DNA of 64,000 bases from assembly GCA_030539115.1 (NCBI GenBank), contig JAUNSR010000004.1:74162-138161 (forward strand), read 5' to 3'. Under the pieces are notes generated by a model. The model did no database searches, had not been told where the DNA came from, and worked only from the letters and a program-made list of their open reading frames with translations. Shown here in pieces: positions 26,955-36,015 of the stretch. Positions within the stretch are counted from its first letter, which is position 1. The number at the start of each line of letters is the position of its first letter. The DNA is from Bacteroidales bacterium. Its GTDB lineage: Bacteria; Bacteroidota; Bacteroidia; Bacteroidales; JAUNSR01. A program made the translations under genes and the position numbers.

Positions 26955-27980
26955 TTATTTTAGAGCTGTTTTCTTTAAAACATCAATAAATCCATCTATA
27001 TCCTCTTTCGTTGAATTGAATGAGGTCACAAGGCGTATTTCATTGTTGTCTTCGTTCCAAAAATAGAAGAAATATTTATTTAACATTTCATCAATCCAAG
27101 TTTTCGGCATCTTTAAAAATAAAGCATTTGTTTCGACTTTCTGAGTAAATTCTATTTCCGGAAATTCAGAAAGCGCATCTTTAAAGTATTGAGCCGATTG
27201 ATTAGCTTTTATGGCATTTTCTCTCCAAATATTTTCTTGTAGATAAGGAATAAACTGACAAGACAGATATCTCATCTTTGAAGCCAATTGAGCAGACTGT
27301 TTTCTGATGAATTTTGCACTTGCGGCAAGATTCGGATTAAGCACAACTACCGCTTCACCAATCATTAAACCATTTTTTGTCCCTCCGAAACTTAAAATAT
27401 CTATACCGCAGTTGGTGGTAATTGATCTCAAATCGGTGTTTAAAAATACAGCGGCGTTAGCCAGTCTTGCTCCGTCCATGTGTACATACATATTATATTT
27501 ATGGGCAAATTCTGTCAGTGCTTTTAATTCCTCTTTTGTATAAACCGTACCAAGTTCAGTACATTGTGAAATATAAATCGTCTTAGGTTGTGAATGATGT
27601 TGGTCATTAAAGCCATGAAGATATGGTAATATTAAATCAGGTGTTAATTTTCCATCCTTAGTTGCTATAGGTCTTATTTGAGAACCTGTCATTTTACAGG
27701 GAGCTCCACACTCATCAACATATATATGTGCCGTTTCAGCACAAAGAATAGATTCAAAGGCTCTTGTCGCAATTTGTAGAGCAACGCTATTTGCGCCTGT
27801 ACCATTAAAAACAATCAAAGGGAAAGTCTCTTCTCCGAAAGTGTCTTTGAAAAGTTTTTCTGTTTTGCGCGTCCACTCGTCATCGCCATAACCAAAAGCA
27901 TCCTCATTGTTGGTTTGTATAATTGCATTAATTACACGTTCATCAATGCCTGAATTATTGTCGCTTGCAAAGGATTTCAT
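26955..27980 (-). CDS. Low-specificity L-threonine aldolase
   Basis: PLP enzyme that splits L-threonine and allo-threonine into glycine and acetaldehyde. With the start chosen here it has 341 residues and begins MKSFASDNNSGIDERV, the usual family N-terminus. An upstream in-frame ATG would add 15 residues that look untypical. The PLP-binding Lys is in SFGGTKNGLMIG, and HMDGARLANA provides the cofactor-contacting Asp. It probably works in glycine supply or threonine catabolism, in keeping with the peptidases nearby. A TACTTTTG box lies about 80 bases upstream. Confidence 0.93.
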   Translation of the reverse strand: MKSFASDNNSGIDERVINAIIQTNNEDAFGYGDDEWTRKTEKLFKDTFGEETFPLIVFNGTGANSVALQIATRAFESILCAETAHIYVDECGAPCKMTGSQIRPIATKDGKLTPDLILPYLHGFNDQHHSQPKTIYISQCTELGTVYTKEELKALTEFAHKYNMYVHMDGARLANAAVFLNTDLRSITTNCGIDILSFGGTKNGLMIGEAVVVLNPNLAASAKFIRKQSAQLASKMRYLSCQFIPYLQENIWRENAIKANQSAQYFKDALSEFPEIEFTQKVETNALFLKMPKTWIDEMLNKYFFYFWNEDNNEIRLVTSFNSTKEDIDGFIDVLKKTALK

Positions 27981-28061
27981 ATTATATGTCTGTTTTAATT
28001 TTAATTTTAAACTATACAAATGCATTTAATCAATTAAGATTTGTGCATTCTTGATTGCTCT

Positions 28062-28069
28062 CAAAAGTA
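28062..28069 (-). promoter_or_regulatory. -7 box of the threonine aldolase gene
   Basis: TACTTTTG on the minus strand. A TTTG lies upstream at a 23-base spacing, longer than standard. Confidence 0.45.
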
Positions 28070-28312
28070 AAGAATAAAAATAATACCGATATCAAATCAC
28101 TTATTATTTGTTTCAATTTTAAAGAAAAATGCTTTCGGTCTTAAAATAGCCTTGTTTTAAATCACTTCAACAACTGTTCCTTAATAATGGACAAACAATA
28201 ATGATGAATATAAAGAGAAATGCAGGTATTGAAAAAAATATTAAAATATAATTTTTTAACTAACTTCTAATATTCTATATTTACCAAATATTTTAGAGAA
28301 CATAACTCACTC

Positions 28313-28346
28313 TTTGTAAAATTTTTAACGCATTAGCTTAAATTTG
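28313..28346 (+). promoter_or_regulatory. Promoter of the tricorn-like protease gene
   Basis: TTTG at 28313-28316, a 22-base spacer and TAAATTTG at 28339-28346. The start codon follows 30 bases later. Confidence 0.5.
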
Positions 28347-28376
28347 AAATAATTTTATTCTAAACAATACAAAAAG

Positions 28377-31300
28377 ATGAAAAAAACACTTTTATCACTG
28401 CTTTTAATAAGCTCAGTCGGAATAGTTTCTGCTCAGGAAACTCCAATGTGGCTTAGGCAGAGTGCAATATCTCCCGATGGGACTACTGTAGCCTTTTGTT
28501 ATAAAGGAGATATCTTTACCGTTCCCACCAATGGAGGCAAAGCACAACAGATAACTATGAATCCGGCTTATGATACAAAGCCTGTTTGGTCGCCCGATGG
28601 CAAAACAATTGCATTTGCTTCAAACAGAGAAAATAGTTTTGATATATATACTATATCTAAGGATGGAGGAATACCAAAGAGAATAACGACCTATGAAGGC
28701 AATGTTTATCCTCAGTCATTTTTAGGAAATGATACTATCATTTACATGACAATGATGATGCCCTCTGCCGAATATTCTCAATTTCCTGGTAGTTATGCCC
28801 AGCTATATTCTGTATCTTTAAATGGCGGTCGTCCGGAATTGTATTCTTCTCACCCAATGGAGAATATTAGTTTTAATAAAGATAAATCATTGGTGCTTTT
28901 TCATGATAAAAAAGGTTATGAAGATGAATGGCGCAAACATCATGTTTCATCTATTACAAGAGATATATGGAGTTTCAGCCCACAAAAAAATGAGTTTAAA
29001 AAAATAACTTCTTTCGAAGGTGAGGATAGAAATCCTGTTTTTGCTCAGGATGGAGACTCTTTCTACTATTTAAGCGAAAAGGATGGCTCGTTCAATGTTT
29101 ATAAATCCTCAGTTTCTTCACCAAGCAATATAACTAAGCTTACATCCTTTACTAAAAATCCAGTCAGATATCTTAGCATTTCTGACAACGGCACTATGCT
29201 TTTTAGTTATGACGGCGAGCTTTACACAATGACAGAAAGTTCCGAGCCTAAAAAAATTGATATAAAAGTTTATACCGACCAATTGGAAAAAGAAAATCAA
29301 TTCCAAAGAGTTGGCTCAGGTGCAAGAGATTTAGCTGTCTCTCCAAATGGCAAAGAGGTGGCATTTATTATAAGAGGTGATGTCTATGTTACCTCTATGG
29401 ACTATGCCACAACAAAACGTATTACTAATTCAGCAGAGCAAGAGAGAGATCTTTCTTTTGGAGCTGACGGACGCTCTCTTTACTATTCCTCGGAAAGAGG
29501 AGGAATTTGGAATATCTACAAGACTGATATAGTAAAAAAAGAGGATAAAACATTTACATATGCTTCTGAGATAAAGGAAGAGCCTGTAACTAAGAATAAT
29601 ACAGCTTCATTCCAGCCTGTCGTTTCTCCCGATGGAAAATATTTGGCATATCTTCAGGACAGAACAACTTTAAATATTCTTGATTTAAAAAGCGGTAAAA
29701 GCAAAACTGTTCTCGGCGGTGAATTCAACTATTCATACAGTGACGGTGACCAATGGTTCAGTTGGAGTCCTGACAGCAAGTGGCTGCTTTGCAAATATAT
29801 TGGTGTTGGTGGATGGAATAATGTTGATATTGCTCTTGTAAATGCAGAATCCGGTGAATTAACCAATCTTACCGAGAGTGGCTACAGCGATGGCAATGGT
29901 AAATGGGTTCTTGATGGAAAAGCAATGATGTGGAGCTCTGACAAGGCTGGTTACAGAAGCCATGGCAGCTGGGGTTCACAGTCTGACATCTACATTATGT
30001 TCTTTGATGACGAGGCTTACAACAAATTTACTATGAGTAAAGAGGAACTTGAGTTGTGGAACGAGGCAGATAAGGAGTATAAAAAAGAACAAGAAAAGAA
30101 AGAAAAGGAAAAGGCTAAAGACGAAAAGAAGAAAGAGGAGGGTGAAGTGCCTGTTGAGAAAGTAAAAGCCATTGAATTGGAGTTGTCTGGACGAAAAAAC
30201 AGGACCCTTAGACTTACCCGCAATTCTTCAAATCTTGGTGACTCGTATCTTTCACAAGACGGCACCAAACTTTACTATACCAACTCTTTTGAAGGAGGAG
30301 CCGACCTTTGGGTTCAGGATTTGAAAGACGGTTCTTTAAGAATTCTTATTAAAGGTCTTGGAGCGTGGGGCTTTATCCCTAATAAAGAGGGTAATGCTCT
30401 TTATATGCTTTCAAATGGAGGTATAAAGAAAGTAGATATTCCTGCAGGCTCTCAAAAAAATATTGCATTCAATACTGTATTTGAATATAAACCTGCTCAG
30501 GAGAGAAATTACATCTTTGAACATGCATGGCAGCAGGTTAAAGATAAATTCTATGATAAAAATATTCATGGAATAGATTGGGAAGGATATAAAAAGACTT
30601 ATGAGAAATTCCTCCCTTACATCAATAACAATTTCGATTACACTGAAATGCTTGGAGAATTAAATGGCTCCCACACAGGAGCCCGTTACAGAAGCGGTTC
30701 TTCAAACAATACAGGGTTCCTCGGCGCTTTCTATGATGAAAACTATAAAGGCGACGGTTTGAAAATCAAAGAGGTTATCACAAGAGGTCCTCTTGCTCTT
30801 GCAATGCCTAAAGTTGAGGCAGGTGCTGTTATTGAGAAAATTGACGGTAAAGAAATCAAGGCAAATGATGATTATATGCCATTGCTTTATCAAAAGATTG
30901 GAACTCCGGTTATCCTTACCATAAAAAGCGCTAAGGGTAAAAGGGAAGATATAAAGATTAAGCCTATCTCTTTGGGTCAGCAAAACGGACTTCTTTACAA
31001 TAGATGGGTTGAACAAAGAAGAGATATCGTCGAGAAACTCTCTAATGGCAGGTTGGGATACATACATATTAAAGGAATGGACTCTGAAAGCTTTAGAGAA
31101 ACTTATTCCGACCTATTGGGAAAATATAGAAATAAAGAGGCAATAATTATCGATACTCGTCACAATGGTGGTGGCTGGCTTCACGATGATTTGGTCACTC
31201 TTCTTAATGGGAAAGTTTATCAACAGTTTGCCCCTAGAGGTCAGTTTATTGGCAATGACCCTTTCAACAAATGGACTAAGCCATCATGTGTGATTATTTG

Positions 31301-31616
31301 TGAGGACAATTATTCTAATGCACACGGTTTCCCATGGGTTTATAAAGAACTTAAGATAGGTAAACTTATCGGAGCGCCAATTCCTGGGACAATGACTGCA
31401 GTTTGGTGGGAAAGTCAAATAGATCCTTCAATTGTATTTGGTATTCCTCAGGTTGGATGCCGTGATATGCGTGGCAATTATCTTGAAAATCAGTTGCTGA
31501 TGCCGGATATAGAGGTTTATAATGATCCTAAATCTATGTTGGAAGGAAAAGACCTTCAACTTGAAGCTGCTGTAAAGGAGATGCTTCAAGAAGCAGATGC
31601 CAACAAAACAAAATAA
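28377..31616 (+). CDS. Tricorn-like protease with PD40 propeller and S41 domain
   Basis: 1079 residues with a signal peptide (about 1-19, VSAQETP), so exported. N-terminal PD40/WD40-like propeller repeats carry many SPDGK turns (about 25-545). A highly charged Lys/Glu linker (about 560-600) leads into a second short propeller, then a PDZ domain (about 800-870) and an S41 tail-specific protease core. The core contains IIDTRHNGGGWLHDDL and the nucleophile Ser in YSNAHGFPWVY (about 979), followed by IGAPIPGTMTAVWWE. Archaeal tricorn trims proteasome products to small peptides; a peptidase role in the periplasm is inferred. Monocistronic, with a clear promoter and terminator. Confidence 0.93.
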   Translation: MKKTLLSLLLISSVGIVSAQETPMWLRQSAISPDGTTVAFCYKGDIFTVPTNGGKAQQITMNPAYDTKPVWSPDGKTIAFASNRENSFDIYTISKDGGIPKRITTYEGNVYPQSFLGNDTIIYMTMMMPSAEYSQFPGSYAQLYSVSLNGGRPELYSSHPMENISFNKDKSLVLFHDKKGYEDEWRKHHVSSITRDIWSFSPQKNEFKKITSFEGEDRNPVFAQDGDSFYYLSEKDGSFNVYKSSVSSPSNITKLTSFTKNPVRYLSISDNGTMLFSYDGELYTMTESSEPKKIDIKVYTDQLEKENQFQRVGSGARDLAVSPNGKEVAFIIRGDVYVTSMDYATTKRITNSAEQERDLSFGADGRSLYYSSERGGIWNIYKTDIVKKEDKTFTYASEIKEEPVTKNNTASFQPVVSPDGKYLAYLQDRTTLNILDLKSGKSKTVLGGEFNYSYSDGDQWFSWSPDSKWLLCKYIGVGGWNNVDIALVNAESGELTNLTESGYSDGNGKWVLDGKAMMWSSDKAGYRSHGSWGSQSDIYIMFFDDEAYNKFTMSKEELELWNEADKEYKKEQEKKEKEKAKDEKKKEEGEVPVEKVKAIELELSGRKNRTLRLTRNSSNLGDSYLSQDGTKLYYTNSFEGGADLWVQDLKDGSLRILIKGLGAWGFIPNKEGNALYMLSNGGIKKVDIPAGSQKNIAFNTVFEYKPAQERNYIFEHAWQQVKDKFYDKNIHGIDWEGYKKTYEKFLPYINNNFDYTEMLGELNGSHTGARYRSGSSNNTGFLGAFYDENYKGDGLKIKEVITRGPLALAMPKVEAGAVIEKIDGKEIKANDDYMPLLYQKIGTPVILTIKSAKGKREDIKIKPISLGQQNGLLYNRWVEQRRDIVEKLSNGRLGYIHIKGMDSESFRETYSDLLGKYRNKEAIIIDTRHNGGGWLHDDLVTLLNGKVYQQFAPRGQFIGNDPFNKWTKPSCVIICEDNYSNAHGFPWVYKELKIGKLIGAPIPGTMTAVWWESQIDPSIVFGIPQVGCRDMRGNYLENQLLMPDIEVYNDPKSMLEGKDLQLEAAVKEMLQEADANKTK

Positions 31617-31664
31617 ATATTTATTCGATGTAATTGATAATATCCTTTAAGGAATATTTTTAAA

Positions 31665-31710
31665 AGAGCCGCAATAAGAATGATCAATTCTATTGCGGCT
31701 CTCTTTTTAT
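31665..31710 (+). terminator. Tricorn-like gene terminator
   Basis: Perfect 12-base arms AGAGCCGCAATA and TATTGCGGCTCT, followed by CTTTTTAT. Confidence 0.85.
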
Positions 31711-31909
31711 TATATATGCAATCATTCGTTTATTGTAGAAAGAAAAATAAAGTAGTCTTATACCTATAAAAGCACATCAATTTTAAGACAATAACAATAT
31801 ATTGTTTCTGATGATTGACATTTTCTTAGCTCTTATTATGAATAACCTTCTTGTTTATTTTATATCTTCCATCAATTTTCAAATTTTACTCATCATTTTT
31901 TTATTATGA

Positions 31910-32041
31910 CTTAAGTGTGTCATATGCATAACTTAAGTATGATGTCATGCTATCTTAAGTAATATATTAAACTATCTTAAGTAATTTAAAGATGTTACTT
32001 ATGTTGCATTTTAATTTATCTAAAGTTACTTAAATGAATTG
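31910..32041. repeat. Degenerate 22-bp tandem array with CTTAAG motif
   Basis: CTTAAG or near variants recur at 31910, 31932, 31954, 31976, 31998 and 32020, a period of exactly 22 bases over six units. The first four keep CTTAAGTRWK-like starts; the last two read CTTATG and CTAAAG. Sequence between the motifs is variable, so the phasing is the conserved feature. The period is about two helical turns. Confidence 0.7.
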
Positions 32042-32244
32042 ACAGTCAAAATTTTAAAATTATTGGTTATTAGCTTTAAATTAACAATATATCAAAGATA
32101 TCCTCTGTGTTTTAATTGTCCTTAACGAATTATAATTAGGTTTCAAATTTTTCGACAAATAATTATCGGGCAAAAAATAGATATAATTTAACACAAATTT
32201 TTCTTTTGACTATTTACTTTGTGAAAAGTAAAAAATATTAATAA

Positions 32245-32424
32245 CAGTTCATTTGTTTTGAAGGCATACAGGATGGCAGAACAATCATATTTTTTGATGT
32301 AGAGGAAAATATTTGTTATATGTAAAAGCAAACTACTGCAAATGCAATTATTCAAATTAATGAGCTTGGAGTTTTTATGGTAAGAGACGGTTATAAAAAT
32401 ATCAAGACCGTTTATTATTTATGA
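32245..32424 (+). pseudogene. Possible gene fragment with in-frame stop
   Basis: Open reading resumes across one TAA (32323-32325): FEGIQDGRTIIFFDVEENIC before it and ANAIIQINELGVFMVRDGYK after it. Both halves read like protein and stay in one frame, ending at TGA. No start codon or upstream continuation is found. It looks like the 3' end of a decayed gene, possibly for a secreted protein. Chance reading in AT-rich DNA cannot be excluded. Confidence 0.35.
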
Positions 32425-32490
32425 CCTATCTATATGAATGTTAAAGGAGAAATATATAATTCTTATACAGCAATCTTTAATATGTGTAAT

Positions 32491-32532
32491 AAGGAATCCA
32501 TTTTCCTGAAATCTCAGGAAAATGGATTCCTT
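32491..32532. terminator. Strong 19-bp hairpin, bidirectional terminator
   Basis: Perfect 19-base arms (AAGGAATCCATTTTCCTGA and complement) with a 4-base loop, between the gene remnant and the leftward NhaC gene. The plus-strand side is followed by ATTTTATAT. Confidence 0.75.
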
Positions 32533-32659
32533 ATTTTATATGGTCGGCATGAAAATGTTATTTTAATATTGGAATATTTGGATGATAATAAGTAAAATTC
32601 TTTTTGCTTACTTAAGCCTTGTTGATTGAGCTTATAATGGTGACAGTCTTTAAGATTGC

Positions 32660-33958
32660 TTATTTAATTTCTTTGACAGAGTAACGTCGTGGATAGCGGA
32701 ATATTATAGCTAAAATAGCGGCAATACCCATTAAGAAAGGATAATAAAGATATTCGATGATGGATAGTGGAGATATCTTAGCAAGACTTGATGCAATAAG
32801 AAGCTGGGCGCCATATGGGATGATGCCTTGAACAAAACATGAGAAAGTGTCAAGAAGAGAAGCCGATTTCCTCGAATCTATTCCAAACTTGTCGGCAATG
32901 GATTTTGCTATTGGACCTATAGTAATAACTGCGATTGTATTATTTGCAGTGCAAAGGTTTGCAAAGCTTACTAATCCGGCAATACTGAACTCGGCAGCTC
33001 TGACAGAATTGACTTTGTTTGTTAGTTTGTCAATAATAAACTGAATTCCGCCTCCTCTTCTAATCAGTTCAAGCATTCCCCCAGCCAGTAGAGTGATAAT
33101 TGAAAGCTCTCCCATACCGACAATTCCTTCTCCCATTGCGCCAAAGCAATCAAAAAAGTTTAAAGAGCCTGTTGTAATTCCAACAATTGTAGATGCCGCC
33201 ATTCCTAAAAGAAGAACAAGCATGACATTCATGCCGGCAATTGCAGTGCCAAGAACAAGAATATATGGGATAACTTTAATCCATTCAACTTCTATATGAG
33301 AGTTAGCAACATTTACACCCAAGCCAATATATATGTAAATAATACACATGATTAGGGCAACAGGAAGCACGATCATGCTGTTAACTCTAAACTTATCTTT
33401 CATTTCACAGCCCTGAGTCTTTGTTGCAGCAATTGTAGTGTCAGAGATAAAAGAAAGATTATCGCCAAAGAAAGCTCCGCCAATAACAACAGCCATCATA
33501 AATGGCAGCTCTAAAGAGGCTTTCTCTGCAATACCCATGGCAACGGGAACAAGAGCAACAATTGTGCCAACCGAAGTGCCTACAGATAATGAAATAAAGC
33601 AGGCAGAAATAAAAATCCCGGCTATTAGAAGATTGTCAGGAAGAATGTTGAGAGCAAGATTAACAGTCGCATCAACTGCTCCCATAGATTTGGCAGTTTG
33701 GGCAAATGCTCCGGCAAGGATAAAGATCCAAACCATCAGCATAATATTTGGATTGGCTGCTCCTTTGGAGAAATGTTCTATTCGTTCGTTTAAAGTGCCT
33801 TTTGATATAATTATTGAAACAATAGATGAAATGACAAATGCAACAGTAATAGGTACTTTATAAAAGTCTCCAACAATAATTGAAGTTAAAAGATAGACCA
33901 CTAAAAACACACCAAGAGGGATAAGCGCCCATCCGTTAGCTTTAAATGTTTGATTCAT
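32660..33958 (-). CDS. NhaC-family Na+/H+ antiporter
   Basis: Inner-membrane cation/proton exchanger of 432 residues with about 11-12 hydrophobic segments. Family features include GGAFFGDNLSFISDTTIAAT (the acidic and polar helix thought to bind the ion) and LLAGGMLELIRRGGGIQFII. I chose the start MNQTFKANGWALIPLGVFLV because it matches family N-termini. An in-frame ATG 45 bases upstream is also downstream of the predicted transcription start and would add 15 basic residues. The function is sodium or pH homeostasis, or exchange of an organic anion in some members of the IT superfamily. Monocistronic. Confidence 0.9.
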   Translation of the reverse strand: MNQTFKANGWALIPLGVFLVVYLLTSIIVGDFYKVPITVAFVISSIVSIIISKGTLNERIEHFSKGAANPNIMLMVWIFILAGAFAQTAKSMGAVDATVNLALNILPDNLLIAGIFISACFISLSVGTSVGTIVALVPVAMGIAEKASLELPFMMAVVIGGAFFGDNLSFISDTTIAATKTQGCEMKDKFRVNSMIVLPVALIMCIIYIYIGLGVNVANSHIEVEWIKVIPYILVLGTAIAGMNVMLVLLLGMAASTIVGITTGSLNFFDCFGAMGEGIVGMGELSIITLLAGGMLELIRRGGGIQFIIDKLTNKVNSVRAAEFSIAGLVSFANLCTANNTIAVITIGPIAKSIADKFGIDSRKSASLLDTFSCFVQGIIPYGAQLLIASSLAKISPLSIIEYLYYPFLMGIAAILAIIFRYPRRYSVKEIK

Positions 33959-34306
33959 TCGTGTGAAAATAAGATAATGTTTAAACAAAATAACCTTTGC
34001 CATTTAATAGTAACAAAGGTTTGCAAAAATAGTCTTTTTGTATAGCTAATCACAGAATATATACTTTGTATTATAATAAATTGCTTTATTTAACTATTTA
34101 GAATAGAATGAATAATGATTTGTAAGTATAAGTATTAAATATATTTCAATTTGCAATAATTTAAAAAATCGGTTATTCCATTTAATTTGTTGTATGCTTT
34201 TGAGAAGAGTGACAATTATCAACAAATAATGATTCCGATATACTTACCAATTATTATAAAAACAATCGATCAAAAAAATATAATTGTAGAAAATAGTGTA
34301 TAAGTA
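33959..34306. other. Intergenic region between the thioredoxin and NhaC genes
   Basis: Contains the NhaC promoter (34024-34054). The rest is AT-rich with no gene or terminator that I can support. Confidence 0.45.
34024..34054 (-). promoter_or_regulatory. Promoter of the NhaC gene
   Basis: Minus strand TGTG (one mismatch to TTTG), a 19-base spacer and TATTTTTG at 34031-34024. Confidence 0.55.
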
Positions 34307-34660
34307 TCAACTGAAAGTTTCCTTTATGATATTGACAAATTTGTCAAGGCTCATTTCCCCATAAACGATCTTTATATGTCCTTTTAATGGAATAAGAACA
34401 AAAGTAGGAGTTCCTCTTACATCATATATCTCAGCGAGCTTGGGATGCTCTGAAGCTTCAATCTTGTAGAAATCAATATCAGGAAACTCCTGTTCAGCTT
34501 GCTCAACTATTTTCCACATTGCCACACAGTGAGCACACATTGTAAGATAAAACTCAATAATTGTATTTCTTTTGATTTTATATTTGGCATCACTTCCATC
34601 TTTGTAGTCGAGAATCAATTCTCTGAATTGCTCAATGTCTAAACTTTTAATATTGTTCAT
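34307..34660 (-). CDS. Thioredoxin-family protein
   Basis: 117 residues from MNNIKSLDIEQF; the upstream ATG of the same frame adds only MYISNNLN. Thioredoxin fold with redox motif CAHC in FYLTMCAHCVAMW (the usual preceding Trp is Met) and the cis-Pro loop RGTPTFVLI. No signal peptide, so cytoplasmic. Likely a disulfide reductase or a stress-related thioredoxin; the partner is unknown. It lies alone, divergent from corA. Confidence 0.85.
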   Translation of the reverse strand: MNNIKSLDIEQFRELILDYKDGSDAKYKIKRNTIIEFYLTMCAHCVAMWKIVEQAEQEFPDIDFYKIEASEHPKLAEIYDVRGTPTFVLIPLKGHIKIVYGEMSLDKFVNIIKETFS

Positions 34661-34906
34661 ATTTAAATTATTAGAGATGTACATAAATAAAACAACAATG
34701 CTTTTGTTTTGGTTCTCTTTTTTAAAGGGGGCTTTTAGAATATATGGCTTGAATAGAATAATTGCAGTATTGTACTCAATTTTTTGAGCCTATATGGCAT
34801 TATTTAATAACAAAGAAAGTGAGTGTTAAAATAAAAAGGTTACTTTCGCACGGAAATTTTTTTTGTTGAACGTCTTGTGATAAGACATAGAAAGAAAGGG
34901 GGAAAT

Positions 34907-35836
34907 ATGGTTGATTTTCAAGTTTGCAACGGCGGATTTAATAAGACTAAAAACTGGGAGCCCGGATGTTGGGTTGAGGTTACTGAGCCTTCTCACAAAG
35001 AGTTGGTTGAAATACAGGCTAAATATGATGTGCCGCTTGAATTTATCAAAGATATTGAAGATGTTGAGGAGCGGCCTCGTATAGAGGTTGAAGAGGGTTG
35101 GTTAATGATTATATTAAGAATACCATATAAGAGAGAAGAAAGTAATTCTCCTTTCGGAACCGTCCCTTTCGGTATATTAATGAAAAATGATATTTTTCTA
35201 ACAATTTGCCACTACAATACTGAAATGGCAAGTGATTTCAAAAAATACACTATAAGAAAGAATATTAAAGAAAAAAAGGGAATAGACCTTGTATTGTCTT
35301 TGTTTCTTTCATCTTCTGTCTGGTACTTGAAATATCTAAAGCAGATGAATTCCCAAATTAAAGGTGCTGAAAATCAACTTGAAGAGTCTATTAGAAATGA
35401 GGAACTTCATCAACTGATGAGATTTGAAAAATGTTTGGTTTATTTTATTACTTCTCTTCGAGGCAATGAAGTTGTGATGGCAAGATTAAAGAAATATCTT
35501 AGAACTTCAAATGATGAATTTGATGACGACCTTCTTGATGAGGTGGAGATTGAAGCACAGCAAGCTTACACAACAGCAAATATTTACAGCGATATTCTTG
35601 CCGGAACAATGGATGCTTATGCTTCAATAATTTCAAATAATTTGAATGTAATCATGAAGCAGTTAACTTCTGTTTCAATCATTTTAATGATTCCCACCTT
35701 AGTTGCAAGTTTATATGGAATGAATGTTCCAAACAATCTTGAGTCAAATCAATGGGGTTTTTGGATAGTGATTTTGGTCTCCTTTCTAATGTCTTTATTG
35801 GGAATATGGATTTTCTATAGACGTAAATTCTTTTAA
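34907..35836 (+). CDS. corA: CorA-family magnesium transporter
   Basis: 309 residues. The start is decided by a purine-rich Shine-Dalgarno-like stretch AAAGGGGGAAAT just before ATG, rare in this genome; a GTG 30 bases upstream would precede it. A large cytoplasmic N-terminal domain is followed by long helices (about 150-245, charged) and two C-terminal membrane helices joined by the selectivity-filter motif GMNVP (YGMNVPNNLE). Forms pentamers that import Mg2+ (or Co2+/Ni2+). The C-terminus is basic (YRRKFF). A bidirectional terminator separates it from mfd. Confidence 0.93.
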   Translation: MVDFQVCNGGFNKTKNWEPGCWVEVTEPSHKELVEIQAKYDVPLEFIKDIEDVEERPRIEVEEGWLMIILRIPYKREESNSPFGTVPFGILMKNDIFLTICHYNTEMASDFKKYTIRKNIKEKKGIDLVLSLFLSSSVWYLKYLKQMNSQIKGAENQLEESIRNEELHQLMRFEKCLVYFITSLRGNEVVMARLKKYLRTSNDEFDDDLLDEVEIEAQQAYTTANIYSDILAGTMDAYASIISNNLNVIMKQLTSVSIILMIPTLVASLYGMNVPNNLESNQWGFWIVILVSFLMSLLGIWIFYRRKFF

Positions 35837-35953
35837 ATATTAATTGTTGGTATTATGTTTATTTGTCGTTACCGATCTATAATATGTATTGTATAAAGAG
35901 TAACCGTCAATGATAATATAAATTACATTGTTGTTATAGTTAATATCAAGATA

Positions 35954-35996
35954 AAAAAACCGAAAGTTGAAATAAAAATTCAACTTTCGGTTTTTT
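35954..35996. terminator. Bidirectional terminator between corA and mfd
   Basis: 18-base arms, AAAAAACCGAAAGTTGAA and its complement, around a 7-base loop; T-tracts on both strands. Confidence 0.9.
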
Positions 35997-36015
35997 GTTT
36001 AATTAAAGATTAGGA

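Larger units (their letters stand above)
27981..28376. other. Divergent intergenic region, threonine aldolase / tricorn-like gene
   Basis: Holds one promoter in each direction (listed). Otherwise AT-rich without a supported gene. Confidence 0.5.
31617..32659. other. Long intergenic region downstream of the tricorn-like gene
   Basis: 1.04 kb without an intact gene. In order it holds the tricorn-like gene terminator, a 22-bp-period array, a gene remnant with an in-frame stop, and a very strong hairpin. The remaining parts are AT-rich and featureless to me. Confidence 0.6.

Noticed and set aside
30702..31067. Antisense frame of 121 codons in the tricorn-like gene
   Set aside because: Lies opposite conserved PDZ and S41 sequence; no independent signals.
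33438..33863. Open frame of 141 codons on the plus strand inside the NhaC gene
   Set aside because: Mirror of a membrane-protein coding sequence; no start context or homology.
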